This document shows positions 45,721-54,108 of a stretch of DNA of 64,000 bases, piece by piece. Positions within the stretch are counted from its first letter, which is position 1. Each line of letters opens with the position of its first letter. This stretch comes from Chloroflexota bacterium (GTDB taxonomy: Bacteria > Chloroflexota > Dehalococcoidia > Lucifugimonadales > UBA3495), in the NCBI GenBank assembly GCA_026710825.1, contig JAPOQH010000006.1, forward strand, positions 26,773 to 90,772, written 5' to 3'. The notes under the pieces are model-generated. The model saw nothing but the letters and a program-made list of their open reading frames with translations, had not been told where the DNA came from and searched no databases. A program made the position numbers and the translations under genes.

Positions 45721-46134
45721 TTAAATCCTGTCTTCGTAGATTTCCTCGCGGCTCAGACCGAGTGATTCGGGCCACGCCCCTGCTCGATGCACTGGCCACA
45801 TGTCGTCGAGATTCATCCTGGATGGAGCGCCGGATTGTTTTTGCCTGAATAACAGCGTTTCCGTATCCATATTGACGTGCGCCGTTTCCCATCCGGCAAC
45901 GCTCCAAGAACGGGAGTGGCTGTGTCCGTGACCGTCTGTTTGGTTCGCCCACCACGGCCGGTGGATACGCGCGGACGGTGGAAGCGCGAAACCAAGAATA
46001 GTTTCAATTTCGTCGAATGACGTCCTCCACTCAGGGCCGCTGAGCGAACAAAGATGCGCATACAGCTTCCGATATTTCCCACGGAAGGCTATTTCCCGGT
46101 GCTTTCGGCCGCGGTCCATCGTCATTCCCGCCAT
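45721..46134 (-). CDS. DUF7662-like antitoxin with a VapB-type tail
   Basis: 137 residues. The core KYRKLYAHLCSLSGPEWRTS, then IETILGFALPPSARIHRPWW and HSRSWSVAGWETAHVNMDTE match the DUF7662 pattern, thought to bind DNA. The tail GAWPESLGLSREEIYEDRI looks like the C-terminal peptide with which VapB-type antitoxins plug PIN toxins. The direct coupling to the PIN gene supports an antitoxin role. GGAG lies 11 nt before ATG 46134; in-frame ATGs at codons 4 and 6 are alternatives. Confidence 0.78.
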   Translation of the reverse strand: MAGMTMDRGRKHREIAFRGKYRKLYAHLCSLSGPEWRTSFDEIETILGFALPPSARIHRPWWANQTDGHGHSHSRSWSVAGWETAHVNMDTETLLFRQKQSGAPSRMNLDDMWPVHRAGAWPESLGLSREEIYEDRI

Positions 46135-46376
46135 CAGGTTGCGGTCTCCATTTCAAGAACTCGACGGATACTATTCTAGTTGGTTGCCATTCTTATGCAA
46201 ACCATCTCCTGGTTTTCTGCGCTTTGCGTGCATGGGCTGAATCATGTCCAACTGGCCAAACCATTGCGCTTGCGCCGTCCTAACTGCGTGTATATGATGG
46301 CGGCGGAACTCGATACGCTGCCGGCACCGTGGCCATGGTTAACGGCAATCGCGGCGGCGAAAGGAGCAAATCAGGT

Positions 46377-47927
46377 ATGAAGTATGACTACATTGTGATT
46401 GGAGCCGGGTCGGCGGGGTCGATCATCGCCAGCCGGTTGACCGAGGACCACAACACCCATGTCCTGCTGATCGAAGCGGGGCCCGACTATCCGGAGTTTG
46501 AGCACCTGCCGGAAGAGGTCAAGTTCGGGTACAACACCGAAATTGACATTATGGTCAGCGACCACAACTGGCAGTTCGTGGGCAAGGGCACCGACACGTC
46601 CCACGAGATCATGGTGCCGCGCGGCAAGGTCACCGGCGGTTCCAGCGCCATCAACGGGCAGGTGTTCCTGCGCGGCGTACCGGAGGACTACGACGGTTGG
46701 GCGTCCGAGGGCAACGACGAGTGGGGTTACACCAAGCTGCTGCCCATCTTCCGCCGCATCGAGACCGACACCGACTACGGGAACGACGACTTCCACGGCG
46801 GCGAGGGGCCCATCGTGATGCACCGCTTCGCCCGCGAGACGTGGCTGCCGGCGCAGAACGCCTTCAGCGCGGCCTGCGTGGCCGCCGGGTTCCCCGAGAC
46901 CTGGGACCACAACGCTCCCGATTCCACCGGAGTCGGGCCGACGCCTTTCAACAACCCCAACGGCATCCGGATGAGCACCAACCTGGGGTACCTGTCGGAG
47001 TCTCGCCACCGGCTGAACCTGACGATCAAGGCCAACTGCCACGTACACCGAATTATTTTTGACGGGAACCAGGCCACCGGCGTGCAACTGGAATCGGGCG
47101 GCGAGGTATTCACCGCCGAGGGCGAGGAGATCATCCTGAGCAGCGGGGCCATTGGCTCGCCGCACATCCTGATGCTGTCGGGCGTCGGGCCGGCGGACCA
47201 CCTGCGCGAGATGGGGATCCCGGTGATCCAAGACTCTCCAGGCGTGGGCCAGAACCTGCGCGACCATCCCACTGTGTGGTGCACCTGGCGAACGAAGCCG
47301 GAGGTTGAGCTGGACGGGTTCGCCCCGCGCTCGCAGCTGTGCCTCCGCTACACCGCCGACGGTTCGGACCTGCGCAACGACATGAAGATCAGCATGCAGT
47401 CGTTCGCCACCGAGCGGATCAACAAGGGCGGCGACCGCATGGTGCCGCTGGGCATTCGGATGAGCACCGGCATCCAGCTGGCGGCCGGCGCGGGGCACAT
47501 GCGCCTGCAGTCCACGGACCCATACCAGCAGCCGTTCCTCGACTACAACTACCTTCAGGAAGAGTCGGACCGGGTGCGGTTGCGGGACTCGGTGCGCCTG
47601 TGCATGCAACTGGCCGACCATCCCGATTTCAAGAACCTGATCCAGGAATGCATTGAGCCTCCAGCGGACGCCCTGGAGAGCGACGATGCTCTGGACGCCT
47701 GGGTAGCTCGCGAGGTGACGACGTCGCAGCATATTTCCGGGACCTGCAAGATGGGGCCGGACAGCGACCCCATGGCGGTGGTTGACCAGTTCGGGCACGT
47801 GAAGGGCATCACCAACCTGCGGGTGGCCGACGCCAGCGTGATGCCGGACTGCATCCGGGCCAACACCAACGTCACGTCGATGACGATTGGCGAGCGCGTC
47901 GCCGAGTTCATCAAGGAAGGACGTTAG
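46377..47927 (+). CDS. GMC-family FAD oxidoreductase (choline dehydrogenase-like)
   Basis: 516 residues. FAD site YIVIGAGSAGSIIASRL, RGKVTGGSSAINGQVFLRG (GMC signature 1), ILSSGAIGSPHILMLSGVGP (signature 2), and the C-terminal catalytic region with HISGTCKMG and PDCIRANTNVTSMTIGERVAEF. Members oxidise primary alcohols such as choline, glucose or methanol-related substrates; which one cannot be told. AAGGAG lies 9 nt before ATG 46377. It appears monocistronic and is followed by a palindrome. Confidence 0.92.
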   Translation: MKYDYIVIGAGSAGSIIASRLTEDHNTHVLLIEAGPDYPEFEHLPEEVKFGYNTEIDIMVSDHNWQFVGKGTDTSHEIMVPRGKVTGGSSAINGQVFLRGVPEDYDGWASEGNDEWGYTKLLPIFRRIETDTDYGNDDFHGGEGPIVMHRFARETWLPAQNAFSAACVAAGFPETWDHNAPDSTGVGPTPFNNPNGIRMSTNLGYLSESRHRLNLTIKANCHVHRIIFDGNQATGVQLESGGEVFTAEGEEIILSSGAIGSPHILMLSGVGPADHLREMGIPVIQDSPGVGQNLRDHPTVWCTWRTKPEVELDGFAPRSQLCLRYTADGSDLRNDMKISMQSFATERINKGGDRMVPLGIRMSTGIQLAAGAGHMRLQSTDPYQQPFLDYNYLQEESDRVRLRDSVRLCMQLADHPDFKNLIQECIEPPADALESDDALDAWVAREVTTSQHISGTCKMGPDSDPMAVVDQFGHVKGITNLRVADASVMPDCIRANTNVTSMTIGERVAEFIKEGR

Positions 47928-47947
47928 CGACCACCGGTGAGCAAAAC

Positions 47948-47971
47948 AGGGGCGAATGAATATTCGCCCCT
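47948..47971. repeat. GGGGCGAAT palindrome, copy 5
   Basis: AGGGGCGAAT and ATTCGCCCCT around the loop GAAT, 20 nt after the GMC gene stop. Confidence 0.85.
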
Positions 47972-47990
47972 ACGCAACGTAATTTGAGCC

Positions 47991-48305
47991 ATGCCTCCGG
48001 CACGGAAATGGGAACGGACTGAAGACCTGGCGGTGCTCCACCTGTACCGCGGGAAGGTTGCGCGCGACAGCCGGGAGCTTACCGCGCTGGCTGCCGCCCT
48101 GGAACGCAGCCCACAATCCATAGGGGCGCGTATGCAAGCGTTCGCAGGGTTAGATCCGGCCAATCCGTACACGCCGTCGAGCAAGGCCACCGCGCTGACG
48201 CAGTCAGTGTGGGCCGAATACCAAGCGGATCGAACGGCGATTGCCGTGGAGGGTCAGCGAGCGTACCTGGGGATTCTCAACCGGTATTCGATGGGACGGC
48301 CGTAG
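47991..48305 (+). CDS. Hypothetical helical protein, possibly DNA-binding
   Basis: 104 residues: RKWERTEDLAVLHLYRGK, ELTALAAALERSPQSIGARM, then FAGLDPANPYTPSSKATA and VWAEYQADRTAIAVEGQ. The ALERSPQSIGARMQ helix pair looks like a helix-turn-helix or SANT-like unit seen in some nuclease-associated proteins; this is pattern recognition only. The start ATG has a weak ribosome site and comes 20 nt after palindrome copy 5. Confidence 0.55.
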   Translation: MPPARKWERTEDLAVLHLYRGKVARDSRELTALAAALERSPQSIGARMQAFAGLDPANPYTPSSKATALTQSVWAEYQADRTAIAVEGQRAYLGILNRYSMGRP

Positions 48306-48389
48306 GTGGTCTGATCATCTGGACGCTATATATTTTGGATTGTTAGCGTGTTTTATGATCATTTAAAGATTTGTGACATGTCGCAACAA

Positions 48390-48418
48390 TTTCATTTGGC
48401 GATCAGCCACCGTATAAT
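48390..48418 (+). promoter_or_regulatory. Possible promoter for the small-gene pair at 48441
   Basis: TTTCAT, a 17-bp spacer and a perfect TATAAT lie 22 bp before the start codon; the -35 box is weak. Confidence 0.5.
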
Positions 48419-48440
48419 GAGTGTACCAAGGAGGCGGTTT

Positions 48441-48611
48441 ATGGCTAGCTTGACTGGGGACCCCAAGATAGACGCTTTGTTGATTGAGCACGCGGATGAA
48501 ATTCGGCGTCTGGAGGCGTTTGGCAGAGAAAAGGCCGAGGAAATCGATCGACTGATCGCTAAATTCCACGAGAGCCGAGAGAAGCGAACAGGAACTGTGG
48601 GCGCGAAATAA
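48441..48611 (+). CDS. Hypothetical 56-residue helical protein
   Basis: Starts MASLTGDPKIDALLIEHA with AAGGAGG 7 nt before the ATG. The remainder is a charged amphipathic helix (DEIRRLEAFGREKAEEIDRL). I recognise no family. Composition is noticeably lower in GC than its neighbours. It is followed after 24 nt by another small gene and probably forms an operon with it. Confidence 0.7.
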   Translation: MASLTGDPKIDALLIEHADEIRRLEAFGREKAEEIDRLIAKFHESREKRTGTVGAK

Positions 48612-48635
48612 GCCACCCAGTTTTGCGCGGCCGGT

Positions 48636-48956
48636 ATGATTCAGGAACAGGATTGGCAAGCAGAACGAGCCCTGTTGTTGGAGATCCATCAGGATGTCGT
48701 GGCTATCCTTAACCGACGCGCTATACGATTGTTAGAAATACTGGAACGGTCCGACTATATCGCCGTGTTGAGAAGCAGTGTCCTGAACGTAATGAACCGA
48801 GGCGATTATGGTCGCGCTTTGGAAAACCTGCGCGATTTAATTCTTGAAACCCCTGTGTTGGACAAGATGCTGCCGGAATTAATGGATAATGCAGAACCTG
48901 GTTTGACCCTATTGAGCGCATACGCTGTGGAGTACAGGCTTTCGGCACTTCTGTAG
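48636..48956 (+). CDS. Hypothetical 106-residue helical protein
   Basis: All-helical (AERALLLEIHQDVVAILNRR, AIRLLEILERSDYIAVLRSS, then YGRALENLRDLILETPVLDK). No recognised domain. The start has only a weak ribosome site. Paired with the 48441 gene in a low-GC patch, with no mobile-element marks visible; the pair might be a two-component module of recent arrival, which is inference. Confidence 0.6.
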   Translation: MIQEQDWQAERALLLEIHQDVVAILNRRAIRLLEILERSDYIAVLRSSVLNVMNRGDYGRALENLRDLILETPVLDKMLPELMDNAEPGLTLLSAYAVEYRLSALL

Positions 48957-49010
48957 CACACGTTTTCTGAACATCGGCGGGTAGCGCCCGGCCGTGGAAT
49001 TTCCAAAAAT

Positions 49011-49038
49011 GTAGGAGCGAATAATCATTCGCCCCTAC
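49011..49038. repeat. GGGGCGAAT palindrome, copy 6
   Basis: GTAGGAGCGAAT and ATTCGCCCCTAC around AATC, one mismatch, between convergent genes. Confidence 0.8.
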
Positions 49039-49061
49039 GCATGTCAGGCGTGTCCGCGGGA

Positions 49062-49457
49062 TCAGACGAGGACGCCGAAGCCGGACTTGGTGCAGATTTC
49101 CAGGCGGTTGTGGTCGGGGTCGTGGAAATAGAAGGCCTGCTGGCCATCGTGGCGGGGCTGGATGTCGGTGCACTCGACACCAATGCTCTGCAACTCGTCG
49201 CGGGCGGCGGAGATATCGTCCACCTCGAACGCGGTGTGATGGGATGGCGCTGAGGGGGCGTCGGGGTTTTCGATGATGTGAACCATGGCGCCGCTGGGCA
49301 GTTGCAGCCAATAGAGGTGGTCGCCGTCCACCATCTTCGGAATCTGCTTGACGCCCAGAACCTCTTCGTACCACTTGAGGGCGACATCCCTATTGCGGAC
49401 GTTGTAGGTGATGTGGTTGATGGCCTTGAGGCGGATGTGGTCAGCGTTGAGTCCCAT
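49062..49457 (-). CDS. VOC (glyoxalase/dioxygenase) family protein
   Basis: 131 residues. AINHITYNVRNRDVALKWYE with the first metal His, VLGVKQIPK, HHTAFEVDDISAARDEL with the second metal His, and FYFHDPDHNRLEICTK with the metal Glu. Single-module VOC proteins dimerise into lyases, epimerases or dioxygenases. GGAGGG lies 8 nt before ATG 49457. The amidohydrolase gene lies upstream on the same strand, 133 nt away. Confidence 0.88.
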   Translation of the reverse strand: MGLNADHIRLKAINHITYNVRNRDVALKWYEEVLGVKQIPKMVDGDHLYWLQLPSGAMVHIIENPDAPSAPSHHTAFEVDDISAARDELQSIGVECTDIQPRHDGQQAFYFHDPDHNRLEICTKSGFGVLV

Positions 49458-49590
49458 GTGGTTACCCTCCGGTTTGTTTTGCATGGATGCACAGGATTTA
49501 CAGGATTTTGGCTTTGATGTCCAACGCCACGCCGGTTTCGGTGTCCGCCGCTCCGTGGTTGAGTCCGACATCTGCGCCTCCAAAGAGGGG

Positions 49591-50562
49591 CTAGATGTTG
49601 AGCAGCCGTTCGAGGTTGGCGAAAAGGATGGAGTCCTTTTCCTCGCGGGACAGGCTTTCGAGTCCCAGCAACCAGGAGACGGGCCAATCCGCGCACATAT
49701 CGAAAGGCCAGTCCGTACCAAACACCACCTGCTCGATGCCGACCATGTCGATGAGCATGCGCAGCCCCTCCTCGTTGTGGGTGAGGCAGTCGTAGTAGAA
49801 ACGGCTGAGGTATGCGCTGGGCGGCTGGTCGATGTTTACGCGGGCTTCCGGGCGGACCTGCCAGCCACGATCCATGCGGCCGATGCCGTAGCAGGCGTAG
49901 CCGCCACCGTGGCAGAGGCAGATTTTGAGGCCGGGGTAGCGGTCCATCACGCCACCGAATACGAACGACGCGAAGGTTACGGCGCGGTCGGCGAGGTTGC
50001 CGATGGTGTTGGGTAGGTGGTAGCGGTCGAGGCGCGAAGACACGATGGTGCCGCCGCCCTGGTGGATAAGGAACATGGCGCCGAGGCGTTCGGCGGTGGC
50101 CCAGAGCGGGTTGAAATAGGGATCATCGAAAGTGCGCCCGTTGACGTGGTCGCCGATCATGGCGCCCTTGAGTCCGAGTTGCTCCACGGACCGGGTGAGT
50201 TCTTCGATGGCGGCGCCGACATCCTGCATGGGCAGGTGGGCCAGGCCGGCGAAGCGATCGGGGTATTCCTCGCTGAGTTGGGCCACGTAGTCGTTGCATT
50301 CCCGGTGCATCGCCATGGTCTGGTCGGGGTCCAGATCATAGAAGTACATGTTGGCGTTGGTGGACAGGACGTGCACGTCGACACCGAGGGACTGCATATC
50401 GGAGATCCGCTGCTCGGGTGTCCAGAAAGTACGGGGGTTGTAGCGGTGCTGATTGTAGAGAGCGGGAGCGCTGATACCGAACCAGTTATCGCCGCTCTGC
50501 ATGGCCCGCAAGGCGCTGGCAGGGGTGATATGAGCGTGAACATCCAATACTCGGACTGCCAT
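49591..50562 (-). CDS. Amidohydrolase family protein (ACMSD-like)
   Basis: 323 residues. DVHAHITPASALRAM carries the HxH zinc motif at about 8-10, SLGVDVHVLSTNANMYF follows, then LHLIHQG-type strand FLIHQGGGTIV, KICLCHGGGYACYGIG with another His, and VVFGTDWPFDM with the catalytic Asp. This fits the aminocarboxymuconate-semialdehyde decarboxylase-like branch, enzymes that decarboxylate or hydrolyse aromatic ring products. ATG 50562 follows an AGGAG site at somewhat long spacing. An operon with the VOC gene would fit a ring-degradation role; this is inference. Confidence 0.88.
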   Translation of the reverse strand: MAVRVLDVHAHITPASALRAMQSGDNWFGISAPALYNQHRYNPRTFWTPEQRISDMQSLGVDVHVLSTNANMYFYDLDPDQTMAMHRECNDYVAQLSEEYPDRFAGLAHLPMQDVGAAIEELTRSVEQLGLKGAMIGDHVNGRTFDDPYFNPLWATAERLGAMFLIHQGGGTIVSSRLDRYHLPNTIGNLADRAVTFASFVFGGVMDRYPGLKICLCHGGGYACYGIGRMDRGWQVRPEARVNIDQPPSAYLSRFYYDCLTHNEEGLRMLIDMVGIEQVVFGTDWPFDMCADWPVSWLLGLESLSREEKDSILFANLERLLNI

Positions 50563-51038
50563 GGAATGCCGTCTCCTATCGGGGCGGGCTATGCTTCTGG
50601 TGTACTGACCCAATCGGGTACGTTAGATGCACTGAATTATAGACGGTTTCGGGGAATACGTCAGTCGCAAGTGACTGCGCTCACTTTGGGAAAGGTTTGT
50701 GGCAACGACGCAACAACCGGAGCGTTTATATGAGCGTTCTCAGGGGGTTCGCGGGGATTCCGCGTCCTGGGAATGGCGCCGGCCGCCATTGCCAAGGCCT
50801 CTCCCGGGACTCACCGGGGCTTTCCGTCGGCCTGAAACGAACAGTCCCAGGCAGATGCCAAATCTCTTTGACAGATGATAATGAAGCCGCGACAGTATCA
50901 TGAAAACCTGATTGACAATCGTTCCTTACCGAAGTAGCATCGGTTGCCGCTGGGCAGTCTGGCACTGCCAAGCTTAATTTTTTGTTTCGGCACGTAGCCG
51001 AAGTAGCCCACGAGGGATACTCAGGGAGGTCTCACTCA
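50563..51038. other. 476-bp intergenic region with promoter
   Basis: Lies between divergent genes and holds the promoter at 50912-50940. I see no coding sequence in the rest. Confidence 0.5.
50912..50940 (+). promoter_or_regulatory. Strong sigma-70-type promoter of the peptide-transporter operon
   Basis: Perfect TTGACA, a 17-bp spacer and TAGCAT, about 98 bp before the start of the substrate-binding protein gene. Confidence 0.65.
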
Positions 51039-52976
51039 ATGGATTGGCGACGATTATGGCATCCACGAAACCTGCTAGCGCTCGGTGCGTTGGCCCTGTC
51101 CCTGGCGATTGTGGCCTGCGGCGGGGCAGCCCCGGAGCAGCAGAGCAGTACCGGCGACACCAGCAGCGGAAGCGCTCCTGCTCAAGCTGCGGCCACTCCC
51201 ACGCTGGACCCATTCGCCGGCGTGGTGGAAGCCACGCCCACCGCACCTTTGAACGTGGCGCCCACTGCGGTGCCGGTGCCCACCGCCGTGGTGGCCGCTG
51301 ACCAGCGACCCAACTGGTGGCAGGAAGGCGAGGCGAACCACTACCGCGGAGATTTCCCGCTGGTCGCGACCAGCAACCCCGGCTTCTGGGACGTTCACTA
51401 CGGGGGTTCGATGAACACCGTGCTGATCCCGTCGGGACCGCGGTTCAACCAGATCCTTGAGTACAACCCCATCAACCCCAATGAAATCATTGGCGACCTG
51501 GCGGTAGGCTGGGAGTCCTATGAAGAGGGCGGCGAGTTCGGGTACATCTTCAATCTGCATCCCGACGCCACCTTCTCGGACGGAGTTCCGGTAACTGCTG
51601 CGGACGTCGCATTCTCGATTGACCGTATCACCCTCGGGCAAGTTGAGGAGGGCGTACTGCGCGCCCGAACCGGCTTCCTGAACAATTTCGTGGTTCACGG
51701 CACCGCCGAGGCGATTGACGACAAGACCGTCAAGATTCCGCTGCGGTTCCCGGCGGCGGGCTTCCTGCCCAACCTGGCCTCCGACTACATGAAGATCTAT
51801 CCCAAGCACGTTGGGGAGAACCTGACCCAGGAACAGGCCAACACCGGAAAGACCCAGGTCGAGGCCGTCGCGGCAATCAACGCGGGGAGCCCAGACAGCC
51901 TGATCGGATCCGGCCCGTGGATGCTGCGGGAATGGGAAAAGGACTCGGGTTATTCCTACGACCGCAACCCCAACTATTTCAAAGAGGGGCGACCCTTCTT
52001 TGACGGTTTGAAGATATTCCTGATCAGGGACACCGCCCGGCGTTTGTCGGCGCTGCAGGCCGGACAGGTATACGGTACCTACCAGCCCGTGACCGGCAGC
52101 AACCGGCCAGAGGATATGGCGCGCCTGGAAGAGGACACGGGAGGCCGCGTCCGCGCCGTCATCCTGGAAGCCTCCGGCGTCCAGGCTTTCTTCCTGAACC
52201 ACCAAAAGCCTCCGTTCGACGACCCTCGCGTGCGCCGAGCGATGTACCTGGGCATTGACCGGGACAACGCCGTAGAAAAGGCGATCCTGGGCTTTGGACA
52301 GCCCGGCACGTTCTTTGCGCCCGGCGTCGTGGAAGACCTGGAAGCCCTGCGCGCCAACAACATAGCCTACGGCGACCGGGAAGCCGCGTTGGCCGAAGCC
52401 AGGCAACTGCTTGCGGACGCAGGCTACCCTGACGGCTTCGAGGTTACGCACAACGTGGTGAACTCCAACCCCTCACTGTCCACGGCTGAAACCGTGGCGC
52501 CCCAACTGCGCGAAGACCTCAACATCGAAATCGTCATTCAACCCACCGACCTGGCTACGATGTACGTTGGGCTGCGGGATGGCGTGTCCAACTTTGACGG
52601 TGTGGGAACGGGAGTCATTCTGCGCGACCCGGGCGACATCATCAACCAGTTCTATCTCCAGGACGTCCTTCGCAACCCGCACAACTGGCAGAACGATCGC
52701 GTTGACGAGCTGATCGACCTCCAAAACCAGGAGGTTGACCCAGCGGTTCGCCAGCAGCACCTGGAATCGCTGGCTGAGATTCTGCACCAGGGCGAAAGCC
52801 ACTGGCTGCCGGTACTTTGGTACTCCAGCGGCGGCGCATTCGACTGCCGGATCCGGAATTACCACTACCCACCCACAGTCCAACTCGTGAAGAAGTGGGA
52901 CCACGTCTGGTGGGCCGGTGGAGAAGATTCGACTTGCAACCATACTGCCAACGCCGACCGTGGTTACCGCCCGTAA
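51039..52976 (+). CDS. ABC transporter substrate-binding lipoprotein, family 5 (peptide type)
   Basis: 645 residues. A lipoprotein signal ends at AIVAC-GG, followed by a Thr/Pro/Ala linker to about 90. The family 5 body shows GDLAVGWESYEEGGEFGYIF, LHPDATFSDGVPVTAADVAF, LIGSGPWMLREWEKDSG and DPRVRRAMYLGIDRDN. Such proteins bind peptides, nickel, opines or other small solutes outside the membrane. GGGAGG lies 9 nt before ATG. Two permease genes follow, with a hairpin between; no ATPase genes are present in the next 2 kb, so they must be elsewhere or shared. Confidence 0.93.
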   Translation: MDWRRLWHPRNLLALGALALSLAIVACGGAAPEQQSSTGDTSSGSAPAQAAATPTLDPFAGVVEATPTAPLNVAPTAVPVPTAVVAADQRPNWWQEGEANHYRGDFPLVATSNPGFWDVHYGGSMNTVLIPSGPRFNQILEYNPINPNEIIGDLAVGWESYEEGGEFGYIFNLHPDATFSDGVPVTAADVAFSIDRITLGQVEEGVLRARTGFLNNFVVHGTAEAIDDKTVKIPLRFPAAGFLPNLASDYMKIYPKHVGENLTQEQANTGKTQVEAVAAINAGSPDSLIGSGPWMLREWEKDSGYSYDRNPNYFKEGRPFFDGLKIFLIRDTARRLSALQAGQVYGTYQPVTGSNRPEDMARLEEDTGGRVRAVILEASGVQAFFLNHQKPPFDDPRVRRAMYLGIDRDNAVEKAILGFGQPGTFFAPGVVEDLEALRANNIAYGDREAALAEARQLLADAGYPDGFEVTHNVVNSNPSLSTAETVAPQLREDLNIEIVIQPTDLATMYVGLRDGVSNFDGVGTGVILRDPGDIINQFYLQDVLRNPHNWQNDRVDELIDLQNQEVDPAVRQQHLESLAEILHQGESHWLPVLWYSSGGAFDCRIRNYHYPPTVQLVKKWDHVWWAGGEDSTCNHTANADRGYRP

Positions 52977-53013
52977 GCAGGGCAACGGTCCGAACCAGCA
53001 AATAAGCGCATCA

Positions 53014-53041
53014 GGCCGGCTCTTACCCATAAGGGCCGGCC
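53014..53041 (+). promoter_or_regulatory. Stable hairpin between binding-protein and permease genes
   Basis: A 12-bp stem (GGCCGGCTCTTA on the left, its complement with one T-G wobble on the right) closes the loop CCCA, 37 nt after the binding-protein stop. Such hairpins often protect the binding-protein mRNA or attenuate permease expression, so the binding protein is made in excess. A TATAAT at 53051 could be a second promoter. Confidence 0.65.
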
Positions 53042-53097
53042 GACTGTGTGTATAATGTCGACGCTACTTACCCGATTCCTCCGGCTGGAGTTAAGGG

Positions 53098-54057
53098 ATG
53101 TCCCAGTACCTAGTTAGAAGGTTCCTCCTCTTCATTCCTACGATGCTGCTCGCCACCGTGCTGGTGTTCGGGCTGTTCTCGATCGTGCCGGGGGATGCGG
53201 CGGTTTTCCTGCTCACCGGTGAGGATGCCAGCGGCACGGTCACGAACGAAGACTTCGAACGCCTCCGCGAAGACCTGGGGCTCAACCGCCCCATCTATAT
53301 TCAGTATGCCGACTGGCTATGGGGCGTGGTTCGCGGCGATCTGGGCATATCGCTCTATTACGGCCAGCCTTTCGGACTGGAACTGATCGAGCGGTTCGCC
53401 AGGACATTTGAGTTGGCGGTGCTCGCGATCGTGCTGGCATTCGTCACCGCCGTGCCTTTGGGCATACTATCAGCGATGAAGCAGGACTCCGGCCTGGACT
53501 ATGCCAGCCGGGTAATTGCTCTAATTGGAATAGCCATGCCGACATTCTGGATCGGGGTGCTGGTCATCTACGGTCTGGTGTATGGAACCGGATGGTTACC
53601 ACCACTGGAATATGCCCATTTGTGGGAGGACCCGATACAGAACCTCAAGCTGATGGTGCTGCCGGCAGCCGTTATCGGGTTCCACGACATGGCATTCACC
53701 GCTCGCGTCACCAGATCGGCGATGCTGGAGGTGATGCGCGAGGACTACATGCGCACAGCCCGATCCAAAGGCCTGCGCGAGTTGGTCGTAGTGGGGCGGC
53801 ACGCACTGAAAAACGCCATGCTGCCGGTGATCACCGTCTCCGGCTATCAGTTTGGCCGGTTGCTGGGCGGCGTGATCATCGTTGAGCAGATTTTCGTCGT
53901 CCCGGGCGTCGGCAATTTCCTGATTGACGCCATCAACCATCGGGATTTCCCGGTGATACAGGGCGTGATCCTGATGACGGCAGCAGTGGTGCTGGTGCTC
54001 AACCTGATTATCGACATGCTCTATGGCATCCTGGATCCACGCATACGGTACTCGTAA
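53098..54057 (+). CDS. ABC transporter permease (DppB-type)
   Basis: 319 residues with six membrane helices: RFLLFIPTMLLATVLVFGLF at the start, FELAVLAIVLAFVTAVPLGI, and the family EAA loop (MREDYMRTARSKGLRE). GVIIVEQIFVVPGVGNFLIDAI and the C-terminal DPRIRYS are typical of DppB/OppB. GGAG is 9 nt before ATG. It is the first permease of the importer whose binding protein precedes it. Confidence 0.93.
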   Translation: MSQYLVRRFLLFIPTMLLATVLVFGLFSIVPGDAAVFLLTGEDASGTVTNEDFERLREDLGLNRPIYIQYADWLWGVVRGDLGISLYYGQPFGLELIERFARTFELAVLAIVLAFVTAVPLGILSAMKQDSGLDYASRVIALIGIAMPTFWIGVLVIYGLVYGTGWLPPLEYAHLWEDPIQNLKLMVLPAAVIGFHDMAFTARVTRSAMLEVMREDYMRTARSKGLRELVVVGRHALKNAMLPVITVSGYQFGRLLGGVIIVEQIFVVPGVGNFLIDAINHRDFPVIQGVILMTAAVVLVLNLIIDMLYGILDPRIRYS

Positions 54058-54108
54058 GCAGGGTGCGAATGTGCATCAAGCAGCAAGTTCCCACCGTCAG
54101 GTGTTGAC

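Noticed and set aside
46371..47798. Antisense open frame of 475 codons across the GMC gene
   Set aside because: The sense frame carries complete GMC motifs; the antisense protein resembles nothing and has shadow composition.
51075..52451. Antisense open frame of 458 codons across the binding-protein gene
   Set aside because: It is a by-product of GC-rich codon use; the plus-strand frame has a signal peptide and family motifs.
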